A DNA stretch of 64,000 bases from Bradyrhizobium sp. AT1 (GTDB lineage Bacteria > Pseudomonadota > Alphaproteobacteria > Rhizobiales > Xanthobacteraceae), in contig NZ_JXDL01000001.1 of assembly GCF_001590795.1 (NCBI RefSeq), positions 1,676,903-1,740,902 on the forward strand, given 5' to 3'. Below the pieces are notes generated by a model. The model was not told the origin of the DNA, made no database searches, and saw only the letters and a list, made by a program, of their open reading frames with translations. Position 1 is the first letter of the stretch; each line of letters begins with the position of its first letter. A program made the position numbers and the translations under genes. Positions 45,266 through 52,637 of the stretch are shown here, one piece after another.

Positions 45266-45346
45266 GTCGTTCCGGGGGCGGTCCAAAGGACCAGACCCGG
45301 AACCTCGAGATTCCGGGTTCGGTCCTGCGGACCGCCCCGGAATGAC
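45266..45346. repeat. GTCGTTCCGGGG palindromic repeat
   Basis: GTCGTTCCGGGGGCGGTCC and GGACCGCCCCGGAATGAC form the outer arms, with inner AGACCCGGAACCTCG / CGAGATTCCGGGT. It falls inside the Anbu operon between alpha-E and transglutaminase genes, 23 bp before the next start. Confidence 0.85.
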
Positions 45347-45368
45347 GGCGCAAGAACAACGGTCCACC

Positions 45369-46211
45369 ATGCGCCTGCGAATCCAGCACACCACGACCTA
45401 TCGCTACGAGCCGCCGGCCACGAGCGTGATCCAGATCCTGCGCATGACGCCCGGCAGCCATGACGGGCAATATGTGGCGGAGTGGCAGATCGACGTCTCC
45501 ACGGACACCAAGCTCGACACCCACGAGGACGCGTTCGGCAACGTCACCCATGTGCTGTCCTGCGGACCGGTCGGCGACATCCAGATCACCGCCGAGGGCC
45601 TGATCGAGACCCACGACACCGGCGGCGTGCTGCGCGGGACTGACGAGCGCTTTCCGGCCGGCATGTTCCTGCGCTCAACCGATCTCACCTCCGTCAATCC
45701 CGCGATGATGGCGGTTGCGCGCCAATTGCGCAGCGAGGCCGAGAGCGACACGCTCGGCTTCCTGCATACGCTGATGGGCCAGATCGCCGATCACATGACG
45801 TTCGACGAGGATCCCACCCACAGCGGCACCTCGGCGGCGGAGGCGTTCACGCTCAAGCGCGGGGTCTGCCAGGACTACGCGCACATTTTCATCGCCTGCG
45901 CCCGCGCCGGCGGCGTGCCGGCGCGCTTCGTCTCCGGCCACTTCCTGCGCGCGGACGGGCTCTCGCATCAGGACGCCGGGCACGCCTGGGCGGAGGCCTT
46001 CGTGCCCGATCTCGGCTGGGTCGGCTTCGATCCCGCCAACAGCATCTGCGCCACCGACGCCCATGTCCGCGTCGCGATCGGGCTCGACTATCTCGGTGCG
46101 GCCCCGGTGCGCGGTACCCGCTATGGCGGCGGCGCGGAGACGTTGACGGTTGCGGTCAAGGTCGAGCCGGCCGGCCGCGGCGGGCAATCGCAGTCACAGC
46201 GGCAGGGCTAG
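45369..46211 (+). CDS. Transglutaminase-like cysteine protease family protein
   Basis: A 280-residue protein. The N-terminal beta-rich domain (MRLRIQHTTTYRYEPPATSV) precedes the transglutaminase core with the triad Cys167 (GVCQDY), His205 (HAWAE) and Asp221 (GFDPAN). No signal peptide. These act as peptidases or amide-forming enzymes on peptides. The ATG at 45369 is chosen because the longer frame runs through the palindromic repeat. It is a standard member of the Anbu gene group. Confidence 0.93.
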   Translation: MRLRIQHTTTYRYEPPATSVIQILRMTPGSHDGQYVAEWQIDVSTDTKLDTHEDAFGNVTHVLSCGPVGDIQITAEGLIETHDTGGVLRGTDERFPAGMFLRSTDLTSVNPAMMAVARQLRSEAESDTLGFLHTLMGQIADHMTFDEDPTHSGTSAAEAFTLKRGVCQDYAHIFIACARAGGVPARFVSGHFLRADGLSHQDAGHAWAEAFVPDLGWVGFDPANSICATDAHVRVAIGLDYLGAAPVRGTRYGGGAETLTVAVKVEPAGRGGQSQSQRQG

Positions 46212-46277
46212 GCGCAACGGCCCAAATGCAACGCCGTGCTACACTCGCGGGATCAGATTGTCCCCCGCGAGGTACCC

Positions 46278-46685
46278 ATGGCAACCGTCAAGCTGCTTTC
46301 GGACAACGAACTCTCCCCTGAAGCGCGCGCCGTCTTCGACGATATTCGCAAGATGCGGAAATCGGACTTCGTCAACAACTTCTGGCGCGCGCTGGCGCAT
46401 GATCCGAAGACGCTGCGGAGGACGTGGGAGAGCATCAAGGAGGTGATGGCGCCCGGCGCACTCGATCCCAAGGTCAAGGAGATGCTCTATGTCGCGGTGT
46501 CGATCGCGCATGGCTGCAGCTATTGCATCCACTCGCACACCGCGGCCGCGCGGGCCAAGGGCATGACCGAGGCCGAATATGCCGAGATGCTCGCCATCGT
46601 CGGCATGGCCGCGGAGACCAACCGGCTGGTCACGGCGCTCGGCGTGCCGGTCGACGAGGCGTTTTTGGTCGATGCCGCCGAGTAG
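46278..46685 (+). CDS. Carboxymuconolactone decarboxylase / AhpD-like protein
   Basis: A 135-residue helical protein of the CMD family. CSYCIHSH gives the redox pair Cys80/Cys83 and His87, the AhpD-type active site, so a disulfide reductase or peroxidase-partner role is more likely than ring decarboxylation. The ATG at 46278 follows GCGAGG. It lies within the Anbu gene group but is not one of its usual members. Confidence 0.88.
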   Translation: MATVKLLSDNELSPEARAVFDDIRKMRKSDFVNNFWRALAHDPKTLRRTWESIKEVMAPGALDPKVKEMLYVAVSIAHGCSYCIHSHTAAARAKGMTEAEYAEMLAIVGMAAETNRLVTALGVPVDEAFLVDAAE

Positions 46686-46701
46686 GCCGCTGTCTCAGGT
46701 T

Positions 46702-46805
46702 GTCATTCCGGGGCGCGCGCCAGCGCGAACCCGGAATCCATCGGGCCGCAGAGTTTGCGGATGAATGGATTCCGGGCTCGCGACTTCGTCGCGCCCCGGA
46801 ATGAC
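46702..46805. repeat. GTCATTCCGGGG palindromic repeat
   Basis: Outer arms GTCATTCCGGGGCGCG and CGCGCCCCGGAATGAC, inner GCGAACCCGGAATCCAT / ATGGATTCCGGGCTCGC. It sits between the CMD and Anbu genes. Confidence 0.88.
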
Positions 46806-46878
46806 GGCCGGAATCGGGGGTTGGAGGGACCGGCGAAATTGGCTAGTAATTCCGCGCAAACGCGTTCGGGGACTGGAA

Positions 46879-47637
46879 ATGACCTATTGTTGCGGAATCC
46901 TGGTTCGGGACGGTCTGGTGATGATCGCCGATACCCGCACCAATGCTGGCCTCGACAACGTCTCGACCTTCCGCAAGCTGCACATCTTCTCCAAGCCCGG
47001 CGAGCGCATCATGGCGATCGCCAGCGCGGGCAACCTCGCCATCAGCCAGTCGGTACTGTCGACGCTGACCGAAGGCCTGGAAGACCCCAACACGGGCGAA
47101 CTCGAGACGCTGATGAACGCGCCGACCATGTTCCAGGCCGCCCAGCGCATCGGCCGGGCGATCCGGGCGGTGCACGCGACCGAAGGGCCGGCGCTGAGAT
47201 CCGAGGATGTGTCCTTCGACGTCTCCTTTCTGTTCGGCGGCCAGATCAAGGGCTCCCGGATGCGCCTGTTCATGGTCTACACCGCCGGCAATTTCATCGA
47301 GTGCACCACCGACACGCCCTATTTGCAGATCGGCGAGCACAAATACGGCAAGCCGGTGCTCGACCGCGCCATGCATTACGACGTCGAGCTCTACGAGGCG
47401 CTGAAGACCGGCCTGATCTCGATGGACTCGACCATGCGCTCCAATCTCGGCGTCGGCTTGCCGATCGACGTGCTGGTGGTGCGCGCCGACGCCTGCGAGG
47501 CCGATCTCAACCACCGCATCGAGGCGGGCGAGCCCTATTTCCACGATCTGCGCTCGCGCTGGTCGGCGGCCCTGCGCGCCGCGCATCAGAACATTCCGCG
47601 GCCGCCCTACAAGAACGAAAAAGAACCGAAAACCTGA
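46879..47637 (+). CDS. anbu: Anbu proteasome-type peptidase
   Basis: A 252-residue Ntn-hydrolase of the Anbu type (ancestral beta subunit). The predicted nucleophile is Thr2, exposed after Met removal ([24 protein letters not shown]). [19 protein letters not shown] carries the conserved Gly-rich segment around the usual active-site Lys/Ser region, and [10 protein letters not shown] is typical. Anbu assembles into open helical rings rather than a closed barrel; substrate unknown. The ATG at 46879 is used as upstream codons belong to the repeat. It groups with ATP-grasp, alpha-E and transglutaminase genes. Confidence 0.93.
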   Translation: MTYCCGILVRDGLVMIADTRTNAGLDNVSTFRKLHIFSKPGERIMAIASAGNLAISQSVLSTLTEGLEDPNTGELETLMNAPTMFQAAQRIGRAIRAVHATEGPALRSEDVSFDVSFLFGGQIKGSRMRLFMVYTAGNFIECTTDTPYLQIGEHKYGKPVLDRAMHYDVELYEALKTGLISMDSTMRSNLGVGLPIDVLVVRADACEADLNHRIEAGEPYFHDLRSRWSAALRAAHQNIPRPPYKNEKEPKT

Positions 47638-47659
47638 CAGCAAGAAAAGGCAGGAAACG

Positions 47660-48418
47660 ATGAGTGAAGCAAAGAAGATCGCAGTGGTGACGGGCGCCGG
47701 CACCGGTGTCGGGCGCGCCGCATCACTGGCGCTGATGAACATCGGCTTCACCGTGGTGCTGGTCGGGCGCCGGCTCGACATGCTCGAGGAAACCGCAAAG
47801 CTCGGCCCCGCGGGACAAAGCCTCTGCGTCACCGCCGACATGACCAAGCCGGATTCGATCGCCGCGCTGTTCGACAAGGTGAAGGCGACCTATGGCCGGC
47901 TGGACGTGCTGTTCAACAATGCTGGCATGGGCGCGCCCGCCGTCAATTTCGAGGATCTCAGCCTCGAGCAGTGGCAGGCGGTGGTGAACACCAACCTCAC
48001 CGGCCCCTTCCTGTGCACCCAACACGCCTTCCGCATCATGAAGGACCAGAGCCCGCGCGGCGGCCGCATCATCAACAACGGCTCGATCTCGGCGCATGCG
48101 CCGCGGCCGTTCTCGGCAGCCTATACCTCGACCAAGCACGCCATCACCGGCCTGACCAAGGCCTCTAACCTCGACGGCCGCATGTATGACATCGCTGTCG
48201 GCCAAGTCGACATCGGCAATGCCGCGACACCGATGACCGATCGCATGGTCAACGGCCCCGGCGTGCTGCAGCCTGATGGCACCACCAAGCACGAGCCGCG
48301 CATGGACGCGAAAGCGGTCGGCGATGCCGTCGCCTACATGGCCGGCCTGCCGCTCGATGCCAACGTGCTGACGATGACGGTGATGGCAACCAAGATGCCG
48401 TTCGTCGGGCGGGGCTAG
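47660..48418 (+). CDS. Short-chain dehydrogenase/reductase
   Basis: A 252-residue SDR. Cofactor motif TGAGTGVG (11-18), NNAG (86-89), catalytic Ser near 142-144, and Tyr155-xxx-Lys159 (AAYTSTKHA). It oxidises or reduces an alcohol/ketone with NAD(P)(H). The ribosome site AAGGCAGGAAACG precedes the ATG. It follows Anbu by 22 bp, so read-through is possible, though it is not a usual Anbu partner. Confidence 0.92.
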   Translation: MSEAKKIAVVTGAGTGVGRAASLALMNIGFTVVLVGRRLDMLEETAKLGPAGQSLCVTADMTKPDSIAALFDKVKATYGRLDVLFNNAGMGAPAVNFEDLSLEQWQAVVNTNLTGPFLCTQHAFRIMKDQSPRGGRIINNGSISAHAPRPFSAAYTSTKHAITGLTKASNLDGRMYDIAVGQVDIGNAATPMTDRMVNGPGVLQPDGTTKHEPRMDAKAVGDAVAYMAGLPLDANVLTMTVMATKMPFVGRG

Positions 48419-48420
48419 AA

Positions 48421-48625
48421 CTAAAATTGCGAAAACAACCCCATGCACAGTAGGGATCTCATTGATTTACCTATGCTCTGTCCACGGCCGTGCCCCGGAC
48501 GCTGCGCGGCATGAAATGACGCGCTGCTGAGCCGGGGCCCATAGCGCCGCGAGTTGTTGCTTGGCCTGCTGGGTCCCGGCTCTGCGCCGCAACGCTGATG
48601 CGTTGCGGCTTGTCCGGGACACGAG
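48421..48625. repeat. Composite intergenic repeat, copy 2 (33-nt core plus palindrome)
   Basis: The core at 48421-48453 matches 503-535 except for one base. The palindrome is 48490-48625: GTGCCCCGGACGC, inner AGCCGGGGCCCA / TGGGTCCCGGCT, and GTCCGGGACACGAG at the end. The element starts 3 bases after the SDR stop and ends close to the convergent MFS stop at 48636. Confidence 0.82.
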
Positions 48626-48635
48626 ACTGTCTCCC

Positions 48636-49901
48636 CTACTCCAAGCTCTCCACCTTGCGCAGGCTTGGAAACAGCTTCATCCAGAGCAGCGCCACCGCGA
48701 CGGTGGCGACGCCGCCGAGCACGGCGGCGGGCATGGCACCGAGCAGCGCGGCGGCGACCCCGCTTTCGAACTGGCCGAGCTGGTTCGAGGCGTTGATAAA
48801 GAGGAAATTGACCGCTCCGACCCGGCCGCGCATCTCGTCGGGCGTTGCGAGCTGCACCAGCGAGAAGCGGATCACGACGCTGATCGTGTCGGCGGCACCA
48901 AGGATCGCGAGCGCAAGCACCGACAGCCACATCCAGGACGACAGCGCGAACACGATGGTGGCGAGACCGAACACGATGACGGCCTGGAACATGCGCAGGC
49001 CCACATGCCGGGAGATGGCGTGTCGCGCCAACACCATGGTCATCAGCAATGCACCGACCGCGGGCGCAGCGCGCAGCACGCCTAACCCGGTCGGCCCTGT
49101 CTGCAGGATATCGCGGGCATAAATCGGCAGCAGCGCCGTGACGCCGCCGAACAGCACCGCGAACAGATCGAGCGAGATGGTGCCGAGGATCGCGGGATTG
49201 CTGCGGATGAAGCGAACGCCGGCAAAGATGTTGTCCGAGTTCGCTCCCTCCTTCGCGATGGCCTGCGGGCGCGGCCGGATGAAGCCGGTCAGGATCATCC
49301 CCAAGATCCAGAACAGCACCATGATGGCATAGGCGAGATGCGGGGCGATCGCATAGGCGAAGCCGCCGAGCGCCGGGCCAGTGATGGTCGCAACCTGCGC
49401 CGCGCCGCTGGAGACGGCGGTGGCGCGCTGCAGCGATCCCTGCGGCGCGATCGCCGGCAGCAGCGCCGCCGTGGTCGGGCTTTCGAACGCGCCGGCAATG
49501 CCGAGCACGAAGGTCGCGACGAAGATCTGAACTTCGCCGACGGCGCCGAAATAGGTGATGGTGGCGAGATAGAGCGCGGTTGCCGCTTCCGCGAGCTGGC
49601 AGAGCTGGACCACGCGCTTGCGCTCATAGCGGTCGGCGGCGTGGCCGGCGACAAACACCAGGAGCGCAGTCGGCAAAAACTGGACGAGGCCGACCATGCC
49701 GAGATCGAAGGCCGAGCCGGTGAGATCGTAGATCTGCCAACCGATCGCGACCGCCGCGATCTGGCTGGAAAAGCGCGACAGGCTGCGCGAGAGCAGGAAG
49801 AACAGGAAGGCGCGGTGGGCGAGGAGCGCGCGGGCGCTGACCGGCGGCTGGCCCGATATTGGCTGCTCTGGCATCGCCTCGTGGATCGTCTTTTGGGTCA
49901 C
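48636..49901 (-). CDS. MFS transporter, EntS/MFS_3 type exporter
   Basis: A 421-residue 12-TM transporter. LLSRSLSRFSSQIAAVAIGWQIYDLTGSAFDLGMVGLVQFLP and AGHAADRYERKRVVQL are typical of the MFS_3 exporters that include enterobactin exporter EntS. It likely exports a small molecule by proton antiport; substrate unknown. The hydrophilic N-terminal tail of about 25 residues may be partly untranslated. Confidence 0.9.
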   Translation of the reverse strand: MTQKTIHEAMPEQPISGQPPVSARALLAHRAFLFFLLSRSLSRFSSQIAAVAIGWQIYDLTGSAFDLGMVGLVQFLPTALLVFVAGHAADRYERKRVVQLCQLAEAATALYLATITYFGAVGEVQIFVATFVLGIAGAFESPTTAALLPAIAPQGSLQRATAVSSGAAQVATITGPALGGFAYAIAPHLAYAIMVLFWILGMILTGFIRPRPQAIAKEGANSDNIFAGVRFIRSNPAILGTISLDLFAVLFGGVTALLPIYARDILQTGPTGLGVLRAAPAVGALLMTMVLARHAISRHVGLRMFQAVIVFGLATIVFALSSWMWLSVLALAILGAADTISVVIRFSLVQLATPDEMRGRVGAVNFLFINASNQLGQFESGVAAALLGAMPAAVLGGVATVAVALLWMKLFPSLRKVESLE

Positions 49902-49990
49902 CCTCGACCGCCCGCCCCCTTTGATATCGACGGCCCCCGCGTGGCTGAGGCGGCCTCGCTTGTCAACAGTGGGAGGTGTCCCCCATCCCC

Positions 49991-50006
49991 CGGCATTGCC
50001 TTTGCA
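49991..50006 (+). promoter_or_regulatory. Possible sigma-54 promoter of the nucleoside transporter gene
   Basis: CGGCATTGCCTTTGCA keeps GG-N10-GC and the TTGCA -12 box; the -24 box matches at GGCA only. It lies 41 bp upstream of the ATG at 50047. Confidence 0.3.
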
Positions 50007-50046
50007 GCGCAGCCGCGGCCATAATCATTGAGGGTTTGGGGACATC

Positions 50047-51297
50047 ATGCTGCGCTTGCAATCGGCACTCGGCATTTTCGCATTGCTGTTGATCGCCTTC
50101 GCGCTGGCGGAGAATCGGCGCGCGGTGTCGCTGCGACAGGCGGCGATCGGCCTCGTCGCTACCTTCGTCACCGCCATCGTGCTCTTGAAGCTGCCGGTCG
50201 TCGCGCGCGCCTTCGGCGCCATCAACGACGCCGTCGGCGCGATCTCCGCGGCCTCGCGCGCCGGCTCCGCCTTCGTGTTCGGCTATGTCGGCGGCGGCAC
50301 CCTGCCGTTCGATCTGAAGGTGCCGGGCGCCGATTTCATCCTGGCGTTCCAGGCGCTGCCGATCGTGCTGGTGATGAGCGTGCTGACGACGCTGCTGTTC
50401 TATTGGCGCGTGCTGCCGCCTGTTGTCCGCGGCATGGCCTGGCTGCTGGAGCGCACGCTCGGTGTCGGTGGCGCGGTGGGCCTCTCGACCGCCGCCAACA
50501 TCTTCCTCGGCATGGTCGAGGCGCCGCTGTTCGTGCGGCCTTACCTCGCACAGATGACCCGCAGCGAGTTGTTCCTGGTGATGACCGGCGGCATGGCGGG
50601 CATCGCCGGCACGGTGCTGGTGCTCTATGCGACCTTCCTTGCTCCCCTCATCCCGGACGCCGCCGCGCATTTCGTGATCGCCTCCGTGCTGGGCGCACCG
50701 GCCGCGATCCTCGTCAGCCTGATCATGGTGCCTGAAACCTCCGACAGGCGCACCGGTGGTGCGCTGGAGGATCCCGAGACGGAGGTGTCCAGCACGATGG
50801 ATGCGATCGTAAAGGGCACCGGCGCGGGGATCGAGCTGTTGATCAACATCATTGCCATGCTGCTGGTGCTGGTGGCGCTGGTCTATCTCGTCAATGCCGT
50901 GCTCGGCCTCTTGCCACATATCGGTGGCGCCGCGATCTCGTTGCAGCGTCTGCTCGGCCTCGTGATGGCGCCGGTGTGCTGGCTGATGGGGTTGCCGTGG
51001 GACCAGGCGGTGACGGCCGGCAGCCTGATGGGCACCAAAACGGTGCTCAACGAATTGATCGCCTATGTCGACTTCTCGAAGCTGCCGGAAGGCGCGCTCG
51101 ATCCGCGCTCGCGCCTGATCATGCTCTATGCGATGTGCGGCTTCGCCAATTTCGCCAGCCTCGGCATCATGATCGGCGGCCTGGGCGTGATGGCGCCGGA
51201 GCGGCGCGAGGAGATCAACGCGCTCGGGCTGAAGTCGATCGTGTCGGGGACGCTGACGACGTGTCTGATGGGGGCGGTGGTGGGGGTGCTGAGCTAG
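50047..51297 (+). CDS. NupC-type concentrative nucleoside transporter
   Basis: A 416-residue inner-membrane transporter of the CNT family. Signatures: FVFGYVGGGTLPFDLK, ALPIVLVMSVLTTLLFYWRVLP, GLSTAANIFLGMVEAPLFVRPYL and VMTGGMAGIAGTVL. It imports nucleosides with H+ or Na+. The opening (MLRLQSALGIFALLLIAFALAENRRAVSLRQ) is TM1 plus linker, as usual. Single-gene unit, divergent from the MFS exporter. Confidence 0.92.
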   Translation: MLRLQSALGIFALLLIAFALAENRRAVSLRQAAIGLVATFVTAIVLLKLPVVARAFGAINDAVGAISAASRAGSAFVFGYVGGGTLPFDLKVPGADFILAFQALPIVLVMSVLTTLLFYWRVLPPVVRGMAWLLERTLGVGGAVGLSTAANIFLGMVEAPLFVRPYLAQMTRSELFLVMTGGMAGIAGTVLVLYATFLAPLIPDAAAHFVIASVLGAPAAILVSLIMVPETSDRRTGGALEDPETEVSSTMDAIVKGTGAGIELLINIIAMLLVLVALVYLVNAVLGLLPHIGGAAISLQRLLGLVMAPVCWLMGLPWDQAVTAGSLMGTKTVLNELIAYVDFSKLPEGALDPRSRLIMLYAMCGFANFASLGIMIGGLGVMAPERREEINALGLKSIVSGTLTTCLMGAVVGVLS

Positions 51298-51318
51298 GTA
51301 CGAACTGTCTGAATCTCG

Positions 51319-51657
51319 TCAGTTCGTCCCAAATGCATCTGCGAATTCCTGGCAAGCGGAAAGCAGATGGCGACGATTCAACCCAATATTCCCCCAGCCA
51401 AGCGCTCCGCTGAATTTTACAATGACGCGGTCCGGGCGTTTCGGATTCAGTCTTGCATCTGTCGTCCACGACAAGCGGTCAAGTTTGACCTGGACAATTT
51501 CCAATCGTTCACAGGCTGATGCAATAGACGCAAAAAGCGCTTGCGCTTCGTCAAACGAAAGGTCGACCGAAGAAGCTTCTCCCGCAGTGCAAAGGAGTTC
51601 AAATGTCGGGTGACGATAATACAGAAAAAGACCGCCCGAGAGTGCAATGTCAACCAT
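51319..51657 (-). CDS. Hypothetical protein
   Basis: A 112-residue possible protein (MVDIALSGGLFLYYRHPTFELLCTAGEASSVDLSFDEAQALFASIASACERLEIVQVKLDRL...). It is in a stretch of lower GC than its neighbours but has plausible alpha/beta composition with no low-complexity bias. No family recognised and no clear ribosome site checked beyond proximity. It converges with nupC 22 bp away. Could be an acquired gene or a chance frame. Confidence 0.45.
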   Translation of the reverse strand: MVDIALSGGLFLYYRHPTFELLCTAGEASSVDLSFDEAQALFASIASACERLEIVQVKLDRLSWTTDARLNPKRPDRVIVKFSGALGWGNIGLNRRHLLSACQEFADAFGTN

Positions 51658-51700
51658 GTTCTATTAACGCCCGAAAAGCCATTGCAAACGCGAAAAGCCA

Positions 51701-51789
51701 GTAGCCGGGATGGAGCGTAGCGTAGTCCGGGAAAGTACGCACCGTCGCGGGCTGCGGCCCCGGATTGCGCTACGCTCCATCCGGGCTAC
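51701..51789. repeat. GTAGCCCGGATGGAGC palindromic repeat
   Basis: Ends GTAGCCGGGATGGAGCGTAGCG and CGCTACGCTCCATCCGGGCTAC are inverted with one mismatch. Same family as 57700-57787. It is directly followed by a repeat of another family at 51805-51885. Confidence 0.88.
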
Positions 51790-51804
51790 GAAGAAACCCT
51801 CCCC

Positions 51805-51885
51805 CGTCATTGCGAGCGGAGCGAAGCAATCCAGAAATGCATCTGCGGAGATAATCTGGATTGTTTCGCTCCGCTCGCAATGACG
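51805..51885. repeat. CGTCATTGCGAGCG palindromic repeat
   Basis: Outer arms CGTCATTGCGAGCGGAGCG and CGCTCCGCTCGCAATGACG, inner AAGCAATCCAGA / TCTGGATTGTTT. Second copy of the family at 39237-39316. It ends 11 bases from the cupin stop. Confidence 0.9.
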
Positions 51886-51895
51886 AGGAGAGAGT

Positions 51896-52423
51896 CTACG
51901 CCTTCAACTCTGTCGTCCTGAACTCCGCCGGCAGGATCACCTCCAGCAGCTCGACGTCGTCGGAGTAATCCAGGATCATGTGCTTGATCTTCGGCGGCTG
52001 GGTCCAGGCGCTGCCTTCCTTCATCAGCGTCTCGCCCTGCCCGTCCATGTAGGTCTTCACCCAGCCCTTGAGCACGTAGACCATCTGGAATTCGACGTCG
52101 TGGAAGTGCAGCTTCGAGACCTCGGCCGGATTACAGGGGCCTTGCAGGCGGATCACATGCGCTTGCGCGAGACCATGGGACGCTGCAGCGATGCCGAGGT
52201 CGCGATATTTGGCGTAGGCGCGCAGGCCGTCGGCCTTGAAGTCTTCCTCGCGGTGATGGCTGATCGCGATGCGTTGCCGGGGTCGCGCGGGCTTTTTCGG
52301 AGCCGCGCTGGGGACTTTCGCTTTCACCGCTTTGCGCGCCGGAGAGCGCGCGGCGACCTTTGCGCCGCTCCGCTTCTTTACCGCGGTCTTCGTTGCCGGT
52401 CTTGATGCCTTCTGCTTGGCCAT
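51896..52423 (-). CDS. Cupin-domain protein with Lys/Ala/Pro-rich N-terminal tail
   Basis: A 175-residue protein. Residues 1-50 are a basic tail rich in Lys, Ala and Pro (KKRSGAKVAARSPARKAVKAK), like a histone H1-type or nucleic-acid-binding tail; the rest is a single cupin barrel (LHFHDVEFQMVYVLKGWVKTYMDGQGETLMKEGSAW). The His residues in LHFHD and the KIKHMILDY segment are candidate metal ligands. The ATG follows an excellent GGGAGG site, which rules out the longer frame to 52645. Function unknown. Confidence 0.82.
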   Translation of the reverse strand: MAKQKASRPATKTAVKKRSGAKVAARSPARKAVKAKVPSAAPKKPARPRQRIAISHHREEDFKADGLRAYAKYRDLGIAAASHGLAQAHVIRLQGPCNPAEVSKLHFHDVEFQMVYVLKGWVKTYMDGQGETLMKEGSAWTQPPKIKHMILDYSDDVELLEVILPAEFRTTELKA

Positions 52424-52637
52424 TGTCTGCCTCCCTGATCCGGGCCGCCCCCGCCGGACGGGTACGACCCGAATGCAGACTATCCAGTCTTGGACGCGGC
52501 AGCAATTGCAGGCCTCGAGGCTGGCCGGTCGACGACCCATCGTAGCTTGTCCGAGGCTGTCGTGGTGAGCGGCCGTTATCTCGTATTCGTTTCCCCGCTG
52601 AATTAATCTCGCCCTGAGATTCTGGGGGACTTGATTC

